A stretch of 64,000 nucleotides of DNA from Neoarius graeffei (Eukaryota > Chordata > Actinopteri > Siluriformes > Ariidae), in NCBI RefSeq assembly GCF_027579695.1, contig NC_083582.1, positions 7,320,878-7,384,877 of the forward strand, written 5' to 3'. How positions within the stretch are numbered: the first letter of the stretch is position 1; each line of letters starts with the position of its first letter. Position numbers and translations under genes: made by a program. This document shows, piece by piece, positions 34,323-46,700 of the stretch. Below the pieces are notes generated by a model, which had not been told where the DNA came from, made no database searches, and saw nothing but the letters and a program-made list of their open reading frames with translations.

Positions 34323-37300
34323 CACCTAAGCAATGTGGTTTGAGTGAGCTAGGCTAACAGAGTACTGCAGTAAACGTGTTGCTGATCTTTGCAGCCTACA
34401 AAAGTAGGCCCTCACTTGAGGTTTTATCCACCAACATATTTCGTCAAATAATACATGGGGAAATCCGTACTGCTGTTATGCCGCCGTTCTGAGGCACAAA
34501 TACACAGACATTTTAACAGAGAACACCGTCACCTACACGACATGTATATCGATATGGGGTAATCATGCGTAACCTTGGCGCTATGGCGTTAGCCATGCTA
34601 AGGTATGCTACATAGCATTATATCAAGAGTGTGCTAAATCACAACAAAGGTGAAAGAATTATGTACGAGTTCTTTGTCAGATGGGAGACTGGAAAAGACG
34701 TGTTTTAGAGATACCAACAACGATTCACTTCGTATAATGTAGCCGGTGACCGGAGATGGAGATGGTTGCACGCATAGCAGCTAACTGCTAGGTGAATAGT
34801 GAAACATACATTGCATCATAGAACTCAAACAACCAGAATAAAATAACACATTACCTGATCGCACGTACTGTAAATCCAGATAACGTACACTGTATAAGTT
34901 TTAGTATTAAAGTATAAAACGTAAAAAGTATACTAAAGTATAAGTTTTAGTATTAAAGTACAAGTGTATACACATACTTTAATACTAAAACTTATACTTT
35001 AGTATACTTTTTACGTTTTATACTTTAATACTAAAACTTATACGTTAGTATACTTTTTACGTTTTTCTGCCACGAAGTACTAATACTTAGTATATCTTGC
35101 TCCAAGTGCATAATAAGGTCAAGTCATTGACTCATGCTTAACATTTAATTTATATATTAATATAATATAATGCTGGAGTTTAAAACTTTACAGTATATAC
35201 GGTAGTATGTGTGCTCAACTGCATTATCTTTATGTACCTTAAAATCATACACAAAAACAGAAAAACTTTTGACTTGACTTTACTGATCATTTTCTCCAGT
35301 AAGGAAGGACTTGATTTCATAGGTCTTTGTTTTTGAAATTTTTGAAAATATATCAAACTTGTTTTCAACATTCTGTCTTGTGATTTTGTAAATGCATCAC
35401 ACTCTTGTGTACATACAGAATGAGTAAACTTTAAGAATACTTTAAGGAGTATATTTCCAGTATATAAATAGTAAGCTACAAGTAATATGCCAAGCAAACT
35501 TAAAGTATAACAAGTAAACTAGTGAAATAACCAACGTTTATAACAGTATACTTAAAGTATACAAGAATAAACTAAAAATAGGGACTCGAAGTATATAACT
35601 AAGGGGCGTCGTGTTTTCTTCGTGGATGCACTGTCCGTTTACATTAAACCGCCTGGAAACGCTGGGAAACGGGAATCCGCCAGCGTCCACGTATTCAATC
35701 CAGATCGTGTCAGCTCCGGTGCTGTGTAAACATTCAGAATACGCGGATACGCTGTGCTGAGCTCTAGCTGGCATCTCATTGGACAACGTCACTGTGACAT
35801 CCACCTTCCTGATTCGCTGGCGTTGGTCATGTGACGCGACTGCTGAAAAAGGGCGCGGACTTCCGCCTTGTATCACCTTTCATTAAAGAGTATAAAAGTA
35901 TGAAAATACTGCAAATACTGATGCAAATACTGCCCATTGTGTAGTTATGATTGTCTTTAGGCTTGCCATCCTTCCACTTGCAAGTGGTAAGTGATATGCG
36001 CTGGGATCACACACACAGCGGCTCAGTCCCGAATCACTGCTTGTGCACTTCACTCGCGCGCTCTGTGAGCTGCGCAGGGCCGGAGTGCGCACCCTCCAGA
36101 GGGCACTCGCTGTTCAGGGCGGAGTGATTTGGAGCGCAGGATGCCTGCGGAGCCGAGCGTATCCGTGTATTGGTGTTGCTGTGTGCAAGCGAATCGTGTA
36201 CTGGCGTTGCTGTGTGCATGTTAATCGTTTTAAAAACGTTAATCTGATGATCCGCTGATACGGTCTAATGTAAACCCCACCTAAGCAATGTGGTTTGAGT
36301 GAGCTAGGCTAACAGAGTACTGCAGTAAACGTGTTGCTGATCTTTGCAGCCTACAAAAGTAGGCCCTCACTTGAGGTTTTATCCACCAACATATTTCGTC
36401 AAATAATAGATGGGGAAATCCGTACTGCTGTTATGCCGCCGTTCTGAGGCACAAATACACAGACATTTTAACAGAGAACACCGTCACCTACACGACATGT
36501 ATATCGATATGGGGTAATCATGCGTAACCTTGGCGCTATGGCGTTAGCCATGCTAAGGTATGCTACATAGCATTATATCAAGAGCGTGCTAAATCACAAC
36601 AAAGGTGAAAGAATTATGTACGAGTTCTTTGTCAGATGGGAGACTGGAAAAGACGTGTTTTAGAAATACCAACAACGATTCACTTCGTATAATGTAGCCG
36701 GTGACCGGAGATGGAGATGGTTGCACGCATAGCAGCTAACTGCTAGGTGAATAGTGAAACATACATTGCATCATAGAACTCAAACAACCAGAATAAAATA
36801 ACACATTACCTGATCGCACGTACTGTAAATCCAGATAACGTACACTGTATAAGTTTTAGTATTAAAGTATAAAACGTAAAAAGTATACTAAAGTATAAGT
36901 TTTAGTATTAAAGTACAAGTGTATACACATACTTTAATACTAAAACTTATACTTTAGTATACTTTTTACGTTTTATACTTTAATACTAAAACTTATACGT
37001 TAGTATACTTTTTACGTTTTTCTGCCACAAAGTACTAATACTTAGTATATCTTGCTCCAAGTGCATAATAAGGTCAAGTCATTGACTCATGCTTAACATT
37101 TAATTTATATATTAATATAATATAATGCTGGAGTTTAAAACTTTACAGTATATACGGTAGTATGTGTGCTCAACTGCATTATCTTTATGTACCTTAAAAT
37201 CATACACAAAAACAGAAAAACTTTTGACTTGACTTTACTGATCATTTTCTCCAGTAAGGAAGGACTTGATTTCATAGGTCTTTGTTTTTGAAATTTTTGA

Positions 37301-40193
37301 AAATATATCAAACTTGTTTTCAACATTCTGTCTTGTGATTTTGTAAATGCATCACACTCTTGTGTACATACAGAATGAGTAAACTTTAAGAATACTTTAA
37401 GGAGTATATTTCCAGTATATAAATAGTAAGCTACAAGTAATATGCCAAGCAAACTTAAAGTATAACAAGTAAACTAGTGAAATAACCAACGTTTATAACA
37501 GTATACTTAAAGTATACAAGAATAAACTAAAAATAGGGACTCGAAGTATATAACTAAGGGGCGTCGTGTTTTCTTCGTGGATGCACTGTCCGTTTACATT
37601 AAACCGCCTGGAAACGCTGGGAAACGGGAATCCGCCAGCGTCCACGTATTCAATCCAGATCGTGTCAGCTCCGGTGCTGTGTAAACATTCAGAATACGCG
37701 GATACGCTGTGCTGAGCTCTAGCTGGCATCTCATTGGACAACGTCACTGTGACATCCACCTTCCTGATTCGCTGGCGTTGGTCATGTGACGCGACTGCTG
37801 AAAAAGGGCGCGGACTTCCGCCTTGTATCACCTTTCATTAAAGAGTATAAAAGTATGAAAATACTGCAAATACTGATGCAAATACTGCCCATTGTGTAGT
37901 TATGATTGTCTTTAGGCTTGCCATCCTTCCACTTGCAAGTGGTAAGTGATATGCGCTGGGATCACACACACAGCGGCTCAGTCCCGAATCACTGCTTGTG
38001 CACTTCACTCGCGCGCTCTGTGAGCTGCGCAGGGCCGGAGTGCGCACCCTCCAGAGGGCACTCGCTGTTCAGGGCGGAGTGATTTGGAGCGCAGGATGCC
38101 TGCGGAGCCGAGCGTATCCGTGTATTGGTGTTGCTGTGTGCAAGCGAATCGTGTACTGGCGTTGCTGTGTGCATGTTAATCGTTTTAAAAACGTTAATCT
38201 GATGATCCGCTGATACGGTCTAATGTAAACCCCACCTAAGCAATGTGGTTTGAGTGAGCTAGGCTAACAGAGTACTGCAGTAAACGTGTTGCTGATCTTT
38301 GCAGCCTACAAAAGTAGGCCCTCACTTGAGGTTTTATCCACCAACATATTTCGTCAAATAATAGATGGGGAAATCCGTACTGCTGTTATGCCGCCGTTCT
38401 GAGGCACAAATACACAGACATTTTAACAGAGAACACCGTCACCTACACGACATGTATATCGATATGGGGTAATCATGCGTAACCTTGGCGCTATGGCGTT
38501 AGCCATGCTAAGGTATGCTACATAGCATTATATCAAGAGCGTGCTAAATCACAACAAAGGTGAAAGAATTATGTACGAGTTCTTTGTCAGATGGGAGACT
38601 GGAAAAGACGTGTTTTAGAAATACCAACAACGATTCACTTCGTATAATGTAGCCGGTGACCGGAGATGGAGATGGTTGCACGCATAGCAGCTAACTGCTA
38701 GGTGAATAGTGAAACATACATTGCATCATAGAACTCAAACAACCAGAATAAAATAACACATTACCTGATCGCACGTACTGTAAATCCAGATAACGTACAC
38801 TGTATAAGTTTTAGTATTAAAGTATAAAACGTAAAAAGTATACTAAAGTATAAGTTTTAGTATTAAAGTACAAGTGTATACACATACTTTAATACTAAAA
38901 CTTATACTTTAGTATACTTTTTACGTTTTATACTTTAATACTAAAACTTATACGTTAGTATACTTTTTACGTTTTTCTGCCACAAAGTACTAATACTTAG
39001 TATATCTTGCTCCAAGTGCATAATAAGGTCAAGTCATTGACTCATGCTTAACATTTAATTTATATATTAATATAATATAATGCTGGAGTTTAAAACTTTA
39101 CAGTATATACGGTAGTATGTGTGCTCAACTGCATTATCTTTATGTACCTTAAAATCATACACAAAAACAGAAAAACTTTTGACTTGACTTTACTGATCAT
39201 TTTCTCCAGTAAGGAAGGACTTGATTTCATAGGTCTTTGTTTTTGAAATTTTTGAAAATATATCAAACTTGTTTTCAACATTCTGTCTTGTGATTTTGTA
39301 AATGCATCACACTCTTGTGTACATACAGAATGAGTAAACTTTAAGAATACTTTAAGGAGTATATTTCCAGTATATAAATAGTAAGCTACAAGGAATATGC
39401 CAAGCAAACTTAAAGTATAACAAGTAAACTAGTGAAATAACCAATGTTTATAACAGTATACTTAAAGTATACAAGAATAAACTAAAAATAGGGACTCGAA
39501 GTATATAACTAAGGGGCGTCGTGTTTTCTTCGCGGATGCACTGTCCGTTTACATTAAACCGCCTGGAAACGCTGGGAAACGGGAATCCGCCAGCGTCCAC
39601 GTATTCAATCCAGATCGTGTCAGCTCCGGTGCTGTGTAAACATTCAGAATACGCGGATACGCTGTGCTGAGCTCTAGCTGGCATCTCATTGGACAACGTC
39701 ACTGTGACATCCACCTTCCTGATTCGCTGGCGTTGGTCATGTGACGCGACTGCTGAAAAACGGCGCGGACTTCCGCCTTGTATCACCTTTCATTAAAGAG
39801 TATAAAAGTATGAAAATACTGCAAATACTGATGCAAATACTGCCCATTGTGTAATTATGATTGTCTTTAGGCTTGCCATCCTTCCACTTGCAAGTGGTAA
39901 GTGATATGCGCTGGGATCACACACACAGCGGCTCAGTCCCGAATCACTGCTTGTGCACTTCACTCGCGCGCTGTGTGAGCTGCGCAGGGCCGGAGTGCGC
40001 ACCCTCCAGAGGGCACTCGCTGTTCAGGGCGGAGTGATTTGGAGCGCAGGATGCCTGCGGAGCCGAGCGTATCCGTGTATTGGTGTTGCTGTGTGCACGC
40101 GAATCGTGTATTGGTGTTGCTGTGTGCACACTAATCGTTTTAAAAATGTTAATCTGATGATCCACTGATACGGTCTAATGTAAACATGGGCTA
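33658..40193. repeat. Tandem array of a 1,955-bp unit, 3.3 copies
   Basis: Units start at about 33658, 35613, 37568 and 39523 (the last about 670 bp). They are nearly identical; the middle two differ at only a handful of sites. Each full unit holds a MITE (about 665 bp), about 570 bp of unique DNA, a perfect 69-bp-arm palindrome and AGTATACTT-rich subterminal DNA. Small recurrent frames (69-112 codons) repeat with the unit and show no family features. Only the first MITE keeps its left tip; later ones are joined to CTAAGGGGCGTCGTG. Confidence 0.95.
34892..35043. repeat. Perfect palindrome, 69-bp arms, 14-bp spacer
   Basis: Left arm 34892-34960 and right arm 34975-35043 are exact complements, built from AAGTATA / TAGTATTAAAG words. 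Identical copies occur at 36847-36998 and 38802-38953. Can form a long hairpin or cruciform. Confidence 0.95.
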
Positions 40194-40199
40194 AGGCGC

Positions 40200-40330
40200 C
40201 ATACCATAAATCTGCGATTCCGACCCGAGGTCATTTCCCGATCCCTCCCCGTCTCTCTCTCCTGCTCATTTCCTGTCTCTACACTGTCCTATCCAATAAA
40301 GGTGAAAAAAGCCCAAAAAATATCTTTAAA
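40200..40330 (+). mobile_element. 3' remnant of a SINE-like fish repeat
   Basis: CCCGTCTCTCTCTCCTGCTCATTTCC and CCTATCCAATAAAGGTGAAA followed by an A-rich end resemble the 3' tail of a second fish SINE type. The tRNA-like head is missing. Confidence 0.45.
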
Positions 40331-40659
40331 AAAAAGAAGTATATAACTAGTACAATGGCAGTATATCGATAAGTGTACTTGTGGTATACTTTAAGCATAC
40401 GAGAGGGATATACCAAGTACATTGATAGTATATAGATGAGTGTACTTGTTGTATACTTTAAAGTGTACTTTTGCAAACTTAAAATGAACTTTAAAGTATA
40501 CTTTTATAAACTTGAAATGTTCCAATTTAGTCTGAAAAAGTATTAAATTTGTATACTTTCTAGTACACTAAAAGTATATGGTCTGTAGTATACTTGCTAT
40601 ACTTATACTGAAGCATACTTAATAAAATGAACTTTAAGTATACTACTTTTTGCTAAGGG
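40331..40659. repeat. Right subterminal region and terminus of the large element
   Basis: Dense AAGTATACTTT / AGTATAC words in both orientations, ending AGTATACTACTTTTTGCTAAGGG. It mirrors 15777-15960 at the left end. Confidence 0.7.
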
Positions 40660-41500
40660 GAGAGAGAGAGAGACAGACACAGAGAGTGAGGGAGAGAGAG
40701 AGAGACAGACAGAGACAGAGTGAGAGAGACACAGAGACAATGAGAGAGACACACAGAGTGAGAGAGAGACAGAGAGAGAGAGAGAGAGTGAGAGAGAGAC
40801 ACACAGAGTGAGAGAGACACAGAGTGAGAGAGAGACACAAAGATAGAGTGAGAGAGAGACACAAAGAGTGAGAGAGACACAAAGAGTGAGAGACAGAGAC
40901 AGAGTGAGAGAGACACACAGAGTGAGAGTGAGACACACACAGAGTGAGAGTGAGACAGAGTGAGAGAGTGAGAGAGAGACAGAGTGAGAGATACAGAGAG
41001 TGAGAGACACAGAGACAGAGTGAGAGACACAGAGAGAGTGAGAGAGAGAGACACACACAGAGAGAGACAAACAGAGTGAGAGTGAGACACACAGAGTGAG
41101 AGAGAGACAGAGTGAGAGACACAGAGAGAGTGAGAGAGACACAGAGAGTGAGAGACACAGAGAGAGTGAGAGAGATACAGAGAGAGTGAGAGAGAGAGAG
41201 ACAGAGAGAGACCCAGAGAGAGTGAGAGACACAGAGGGAGTGACACAGAGAGAGTGAGAGACAGAGAGTGAGAGAGAGACACAGAGAGAGTGAGAGACAC
41301 AGAGAGAGTGAGAGAGAGGCACAGAGAGAGTGACACAGAGAGAGTGAGAGACAGAGAGTGAGAGAGAGACACAGAGAGAGAGTGAGAGAGAGACAGAGAG
41401 AGTGAGAGACAGAGAGTGAGAGAGAGACACAGAGAGAGTGAGAGAGAGGCACAGAGAGTGAGAGAGACAGAGTGAGACAGAGTGAGAGACACACACAGAG
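40660..41500. repeat. GA/CA satellite, fourth block, next to hpdl
   Basis: 841 bp of GAGTGAGAGAGACACAGAG words, richer in CACAGAGAGAGTGAGAGA units than the other blocks. It stops 231 bp before the hpdl start codon. Confidence 0.95.
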
Positions 41501-41731
41501 AATTAAGGCAGGATTGATAAAGAATGATGTAAAAATAAAAAGATAAGAAAGGAATTGAAATAAAGACTAAAGAAAGAAAGGATCTAAATAATTGACAATA
41601 AATGTGTATTTATTTGTATGCTTTTTATTTATTGTGACAGAGGTCGTTTTTTTCTCCTTCCGCTTCCGTGTTTAACTTCGCCGCTGTGATGACAGCTGAA
41701 GACACGCCCACTCCGTTTGCCGGCATCCAGC
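41501..41731 (+). promoter_or_regulatory. Probable hpdl promoter/5' UTR
   Basis: AT-rich to about 41650, then a short GC-rich stretch. It holds tandem ETS-like CTTCCGCTTCCG (about 41657-41668) and a YY1-like ATGGCGGCC overlapping the start codon. There is no TATA box. A housekeeping, TATA-less promoter is inferred; the transcription start is not visible. Confidence 0.45.
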
Positions 41732-42381
41732 ATGGCGGCCTCCTTGAAGCGGCTGCACCACATCTCCCTGCACGTGTGTGACGCGGAGCGCGCGGCGGCG
41801 GCGCTGCTGTCCCAGCTCCAGTTCAGCGCGTTCGCCGCCAGACGGACCGCCGGAGCCCGGCAGCTCGCCTTCCGCAGAGGGGGGGCGGTGTTCCTGCTGA
41901 CCGAGAGAGCGCGCTGCGGCGGCGGGGAGGAGGAGGGGCTCCGGGACCGGCTCGCGCGCTCGCAGCGGGAACATGGCGGTCACGTGCTGTACGACGTGCG
42001 GCCGCACTACCCGGTGGACAGCGCGTGCAACGTGTGCTTCGAGGTCGAGGACGTGCAGAGGTGGGCGGAGTCGCTGCGCGCGCGGGGCTGCGAACTGCTC
42101 GTGCCGCCGACGCGCGTCCGTGACGACGGCGGTCTCGTGACCTACTCGGTCGTGAAGTCCATCGTCGGCAACGTCTGCCACACGCTCGTGGACACGAGTC
42201 GGTACCGAGGGCCCTTCCTGCCCGGCTTCTGTGAGGTCGGGACCGGAGCGGAGGAGGAGGACACGCGGTGTCCCGTCACGCATTTTGATCACGTCACGTA
42301 CGCGTGCCCGGCACACAGCACGGCCGCGGTGATGCGCTGGTACGAGAAGAACTTCGGCTTCCAGAGGTTCTTCATCAACAG
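41732..42381 (+). CDS. hpdl: hpdl exon 1
   Basis: 650 bp, CpG-rich (island-like). It encodes residues 1-216 and two bases of codon 217. It ends AACAG|GTGAGA, a consensus donor. It includes a [20 protein letters not shown] insertion that makes the protein longer than human HPDL. Confidence 0.9.
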
Positions 42382-43735
42382 GTGAGAGGGACAGGTGCAA
42401 TGCGGGCTGTGTCCCAAAACCCCAAGTGGGGTCCAAACAGGGGTCCCGCCTAGGGGTCCTACACAGGGGTCCCGCCTAGGGGTCCTACACATTATATAAT
42501 TTTATTGAATCCCTATCCTCCATACTCATATATATGAGCAACACATAAAGTAAAAAATAAATCTGTCTCTATACCCACAGTGCCAAAACTACTACCAAAT
42601 GGTTTGTTTGTTTGTTTATTTATTTGTTTATTTGACAGGGACAATGCACAACATACAACTGAGCCAGATTATAGCCGCAAGGCTAATTTTCATCTGTAGT
42701 CCCTGGACAGGAATTGATGTTAAAAAAAAAATACAACAAAACATGTTATGGATGGGACTATGTGCAGATATAGGTCTACTGTATATTGCAGTAACAAGTA
42801 CATAGTTTAAAAAAATGATGATATAATAAAATAAACACAGACAAGATCGATGACTCAAAATGTCCACAGTGCTGCCCTGCTTTTAGCCATTTCTTAAGAC
42901 CTAATTTAAAAGTACTGAGTGTGGTGCTTTGCCTGATACTAACAGGAATGCTATTCCACAGCCCTGATGTTTTTACTGAGAAAGCACTTTGGCCAAAAGT
43001 AGAATGTCTAAACACACTCGTACAGTCCCCTCTAGATGACGCTCGTGTAGTCCTTGTATTATTTGTGGGTCTGCACAGACTCACAAATTGCTTAAGGGGA
43101 AGTGGAGCAAGATTATTTATAATTTTAAAAAATAAACAGCAGTTTAAAAAGAAAATAAAACTATCCAAACTAAATAAACCATACTTCTGTATGATAGTAC
43201 AGTGATGGTAGGTGTTGGATTTTTTGTCCAAAATTTTCAGTGCCTGTTTATAGGATTTGTGTATTAGTGACATGGCGGTTGCATTTGCTTGAGACCAGAT
43301 GGTTAAGCAATATGAGATGTGTATTAAAATCATAGACTGGAAATAAAGTTTGGCTGCCTCTGTGGTCATCTGATTCCTTATCTCCTTAAAATTGAGGAGA
43401 TTCCTTTTAACTCGACCATTAACCTTTTTAATATGTTTTTTAAAAGTTAGACGAGAGTCAACAATGACCCCTAAATATTTAAAATCATCTACTACATTGA
43501 GCTTTTCTCCTTTAACAAATATGTCCGGCTCTTGAGTAGTGTTTTTACGTGAAGAGAAGTACATACAAACAGTTTTTGACATATTCAGTGTCAGACAAGA
43601 GTAATCTAGTCAGTCAACTATTTTGCTCAATGCTCCATTAAGTTTGTATGCCGCTTGTTTTGTTTTTGCATAGACAAATATCACTGTGTCATCAGCATAC
43701 ATTTGGATGTTAACATCAGGGCAAACTAAGGGAAG

Positions 43736-43786
<51 letters not shown>

Positions 43787-46700
43787 TGAACAATAGAGGG
43801 CCTAGGATTGAACCCTGAGGCAGCAGTCTCAAAAATAGCCGGTCACCGGCAGCAAATCGCCAGCTATGGCTTGTTATGCTGCCGGCTATTGTCAGTCGAG
43901 TCACAAAATTTAATATTAAATATTTCTGACAGCAAAAAAAGTTGTGAACGTAAATTACATCCACTATGTCCTGTATGTCCGTTGCCACGTCAACTGTGTT
44001 TACATCCTCGACATGAGTGCAGCCATTACTGCCGCCTGTGTTGCCAGATTGTGTTTACATCCTCGACATGAGTGCAGCCATTACTGCCGCCTGTGTTGCC
44101 AGATTGCGCGTTTTCCCGCCCAATTTGGGCGGTTTTAAGTGCATTTTGGCGGGTTTTGAACATATTTTGGGCTGTAAAATGTCAGCATTATCTGGCAACA
44201 TATTTTTTTAGATAGATAGATAACATTTACCCGGGACGGGTATTTGAGGCGGGTCGTCTAGCTTAAGCTTGATTAGCGTTGTTACGCACGCCAGTGTTTC
44301 CCACAGAAATTTTGGAGACTATGGGGGAGGCGCAGGGGTTGTTTAAAATTGAGTGATATGTTAAATATTAAGTTATTACTGAAAAACTATTGATTAAAAA
44401 AACAGACACTGAGAAATGGTCCTATAAACAACTTTACCAATATAAAAGATTACCAGGACTACAAAAATGCAGAAAAATCGGCTTTACTTATCCAAATGCA
44501 CCTGTTGGTTCAAAAGTTAAATTGCAGAGAACCTCACAGCACAACATGAAGTTACCTTAAAATATAATATAAATGCCTCAGCTTTCATGTAAGAAAAAAA
44601 AACTATTAATACTAGTGCTGTGTGCAGGCAGTCTCTCCTGAAGACTAAATTAAACAATAATTATAAACTAATAAAATAAATGGCTCAAGCTTCATAGAAG
44701 AAAAAAACAATTTGAACAGAATCTCACAGTATGATGCTGAAGCTGCCGAAACAATGGAAAATAAAATACCATTTTGGCAAAAACGTTGGCATCCATTAAT
44801 TTCTTGTATTAAGTAAAATAATATGTTGCCAGATAATGCTGACATTTTACATAACATTTTGTTTATCCTGAGGACCGAAAGTAAATGAAAATGTGAACAA
44901 ACCTTCGCTGTAATAAGATGGCGACCACCGGCTCCAGGGACGACCCGCTGATGTAGGCATGTTACCCAGCCTGACACAAAATATTTGTAGGCATCCAAAC
45001 TCTTATACGCTTTCAGATCAATACCTGTGTATGGCGATGGGTTTTTAACGACATAGGTATACAGATCATGTGGGCCGAAGTCAGGTAAAGACGAGGGCTT
45101 CGTGTACTTCCGTACGTCAGTGAGCAATCCCGGTGGAAGCAGGTAAACGTCGTTCTCTAAGCCTGCTAACCTCAATTTTTGCAAATACCTCTCCCTCTGC
45201 TCGCCCTGTAAATGCCCTACGTCGCTGGATAGTGAAGGTGTTTTCTGCATCTCTCTCCTTTTTCTTTTATGTTTTTCGTTTGTCGCCTTCCTCGCATTCA
45301 AACTGATTCGAGCCGTGACGTCCAAAATGGCAGCATCACATGACTTGGTCACGTGGGTGAAAAACCTCAATTGTTCCTCGGTATAGAACCTTATAATACC
45401 CAACATAATTTCCTCATTACGCAGAGCTCCTTGTGGAACCTCTTTCAGACCCTAACACCACTTAACTATCAAAAGAACCCTCAAAGAACTTTCTGTAAGC
45501 GTAGTATGTCATGTTTTTGGGAGGAAACCTGAGAACCAGGAGGAAACCCACACAACAAGAACTCTGGATCGAACCCAGAACCCCATACCTGTCCTGCTGC
45601 ACCCCAGATCACCCAAACAATCCTTTTACAGTGCATAGAACCCTATAGTACCACTGCTCTATTAGAAATGGTTCCGATTAGAACCCTTAACAGAGGCGTA
45701 GCTAGGATTTTTCAAGGGGGGGGGTCACACACTGACTGGCATCCTGAGTACAGACCCGCAGGTTTGTAAATGGAAAAAATAATACATTTTGAGAAAATAA
45801 CGCGGCCTTTGCATCATTCTTTCATCTCATGTCACGAGCTGTTAGATGTCGGACAGTGATTCGGCCAAATCAGCTTTATCCGGCGGTGTATGGATCGCGG
45901 CTCGACATCTTGCCCTAGTCAGCCGATGCAGATCAAAAAACTGGTTTAGTACCAGAATCGAACTATGAAAAAATGTAACAAAAAATAATTACCATTGCTA
46001 ATTTTAGGCAGCTTAGAAACCGGCTCTTCCATTATTGCTGTTTCTTCCACGTTTTCTTGATGTTGTGTTCTAGAAACGGCACTAAAACTTAGCTTCAAAG
46101 CCACAAAATGCAACTTTGATGGAAAAAATATATATAATAAATTGCTTTCCTTTTCACGTCGAAAGAAGGAGGTAAGTTTCGCTTGTTTTGGCATGGCGAA
46201 TTATTAACACGAGGAAATACTCGTAATTCACAACTAAAAAGACTACAGCTACTGGCAGCTTGACCATGCTTTCTAGTGCGATCGTGTTGCTTTCTAGTGC
46301 GATCGTGTTGCTTTCTAGTGCGATCGTGTTGCTTTCTAGTGCGATCGTGTTGCGCTTGCACAGAACTGGGTTTTCGCGTCCAAACCACAGGAAGTCCATA
46401 CAAGGTTATAGAAACCCTAATGAGGCTGAGGTGACAATCTGGTTTGAAAAAAATGTTAGAAAAATTACAGTGGGCGCTTTTCTAATATTCTTATACGGCT
46501 ATTGAAAAAAATGTATGGTCCGACAAGGGGGGGGTTATGGGCACATAATGACCAACAGGGGGCGCCGAGCTTTCCTCCTTCACATTTAGAGGAAGGACTC
46601 AAATGCTTAAGGAAAATAATCAGCTGTAACGCATCACACACGCATCATTGTTGATTACTTTCCTATAAGAGCATGACACTCATCTCATCTCATGATCTCT

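Larger units (their letters stand above)
15777..40659 (-). mobile_element. Candidate large two-gene CACTA-like transposon, heavily nested
   Basis: Left end CCCTTAGCAAAAAGAAGT (15777-15794) and right end, read inward on the - strand, CCCTTAGCAAAAAGTAGT are inverted repeats. Both sit exactly at borders with GA satellite. Subterminal DNA on both sides is filled with AGTATACTT-type words (15800-15960, 34890-35580, 40335-40650). Two genes lie on the - strand: a Tnp2-like transposase (28674-30644), then a DUF4806-like gene whose first exon starts 300 bp further on (28368) and whose last exons lie at 16615-16865, near the left end. Removing later insertions and two array units leaves roughly 9 kb. 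The termini are not CACTA, and no target duplication can be read because both flanks are GA repeats. Confidence 0.5.
42600..43822 (-). mobile_element. LINE, 3' part, in hpdl intron 1
   Basis: The - strand carries RT motifs: [14 protein letters not shown] near 43800, then past a (TA)n tract [20 protein letters not shown], and from 43582 the C-terminal part ([38 protein letters not shown]). It ends in a CAAATAAACAAATAAATAAAC tail at 42600. It has an in-frame stop near 43615 and is 5'-truncated. Clade uncertain. Confidence 0.75.

Noticed and set aside
33928..40168. Recurring 61-112-codon frames in the 1,955-bp array
   Set aside because: They overlap each other on both strands, repeat with the unit and show no conserved domain features.
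33658..40193. CRISPR-like array
   Set aside because: Units of 1,955 bp in a eukaryotic TE context; no short repeat-spacer structure.
41717..41731. Upstream start of hpdl at 41717
   Set aside because: That codon is TTG. The ATG at 41732 has a good Kozak context and fits the family N-terminus.
41672..42436. 254-codon - strand frame over hpdl exon 1
   Set aside because: Shadow of the GC-rich exon; the + strand frame has the HPDL match and splice site.
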